Source: an uncultured bacterium
GTDB taxonomy: Bacteria > Bacillota_I > Bacilli_A > RF39 > UBA660
Assembly (NCBI GenBank): GCA_905215635.1
Contig: CAJMQX010000048.1
Span: 1 to 5,916, forward strand
Reading direction: 5' to 3'
DNA length: 5,916 bases
The translations under genes and the position numbers were made by a program. Position 1 is the stretch's first letter, and each line of letters starts with the position of its first letter. Of this stretch, positions 5,852-5,916 are shown in pieces. Under the pieces are notes generated by a model that saw only the letters and a program-made list of their open reading frames with translations, was not told where the DNA came from and did not search any database.

Positions 5852-5916
5852 TTATTTAAACCCTAGTTGAGTTCTATACTCAATTGGGGTTTTATAATTT
5901 AATGCATAACTTGGTC
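5852..5916 (-). CDS. IS3-family transposase C-terminus (OrfB), partial
   Basis: Reading the minus strand from the window edge to the TAA at 5852-5854 gives about 20 visible residues including ALNYKTPIEYRTQLGF. This matches the characteristic end of the integrase-core (rve, DDE) transposase of IS3/IS150 elements, where a conserved LNY-x-TP-x-EY segment follows the last catalytic region. The catalytic DDE residues, the start and the OrfA partner lie outside the window. The enzyme would cut and join the ends of its own element. Its stop lies 13 bp inside the putative terminal repeat, the tight spacing normal for compact insertion sequences. Whether the gene is intact cannot be judged. Confidence 0.8.
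   Translation of the reverse strand, partial: PSYALNYKTPIEYRTQLGFK
5858..5892 (+). terminator. Hairpin inside the IS transposase 3' end, possible terminator of parAB transcription
   Basis: AAACCCTAGTTGAG (5858-5871) pairs with 5879-5892 around a 7-nt loop, forming a 14-bp stem in rightward RNA that includes two G-U pairs. TTTTATAATTT (5890-5900) follows, giving a modest T tract. I see no other terminator after parB, so this hairpin could end the parA-parB transcript. It overlaps transposase codons on the other strand. Confidence 0.55.

Larger units (their letters stand above)
5815..5916 (-). mobile_element. End of an IS3-family insertion sequence (partial)
   Basis: The first bases, TGAACTTGTC followed by an A-rich stretch and GTAGACA (5815-5839), have the TG-start form and the general look of IS3-family (IS150-type) terminal inverted repeats. 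Just inside lies the C-terminus of a matching transposase reading away from this end. The element runs past the window edge, so its other end, target duplication and completeness are not visible. It starts 31 nt after the parB stop and does not disrupt parB. Confidence 0.75.

Noticed and set aside
1..5916. Mycoplasma-type code in which TGA encodes tryptophan
   Set aside because: Tryptophans in ftsH and parB use TGG, and parB ends with TGA at the point expected for the family length.
1..5916. CRISPR array, tRNA, rRNA, riboswitch, or toxin-antitoxin or defence genes
   Set aside because: No regularly spaced repeats, cloverleaf-like segments, conserved leader cores or matching protein families were seen; long genes fill almost all of the window.

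Overview
The window is chromosomal DNA from a very AT-rich, low-GC Gram-positive bacterium, most likely a member of Bacilli or a Mollicutes-like gut lineage. This rests on the base composition (about 16% GC by hand count over 3721-3900), strong AGGAGG-type ribosome binding sites, extended -10 promoters, and protein sequences closest in my memory to Bacillus DivIC, TilS, FtsH, Soj and Spo0J. Tryptophan is encoded by TGG and TGA ends parB, so the standard bacterial code is in use and not the Mycoplasma code. I cannot name the genus.

Layout from left to right: a small divIC/ftsB-type division gene on + (70-369), then a terminator (372-402) shared with the convergent ftsH. Next is a leftward tilS-ftsH pair on the minus strand (3653 down to 386), whose coding regions overlap by 20 nt. 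A 372-nt divergent intergenic region (3654-4025) follows, with promoter candidates for both directions and an extremely AT-rich core. The rightward chromosome-partitioning pair parA (soj, 4026-4844) and parB (spo0J, 4902-5783) comes next. Thirty-one bases beyond the parB stop, the end of an IS3-family insertion sequence begins (5815) and runs out of the window, with the last 21 codons of its transposase on the minus strand.

Functionally this is core housekeeping: division-septum assembly (DivIC), decoding of AUA codons through tRNA-Ile lysidine (TilS), membrane protein quality control (FtsH) and origin segregation (ParA ATPase with ParB CTPase clamp). In Bacillus these genes all lie in the origin-proximal part of the chromosome, but not directly next to each other, and hpt normally sits between tilS and ftsH; here it is absent. 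I found no previously undescribed system. The points most worth a second look are a nearly duplicated 19-bp promoter block in front of tilS and ftsH, a ParA with an extra ten residues and an Asn in place of a known DNA-contacting Arg, a parS-like palindrome inside ftsH, and a strand-asymmetric hairpin at the 3' end of the IS transposase.
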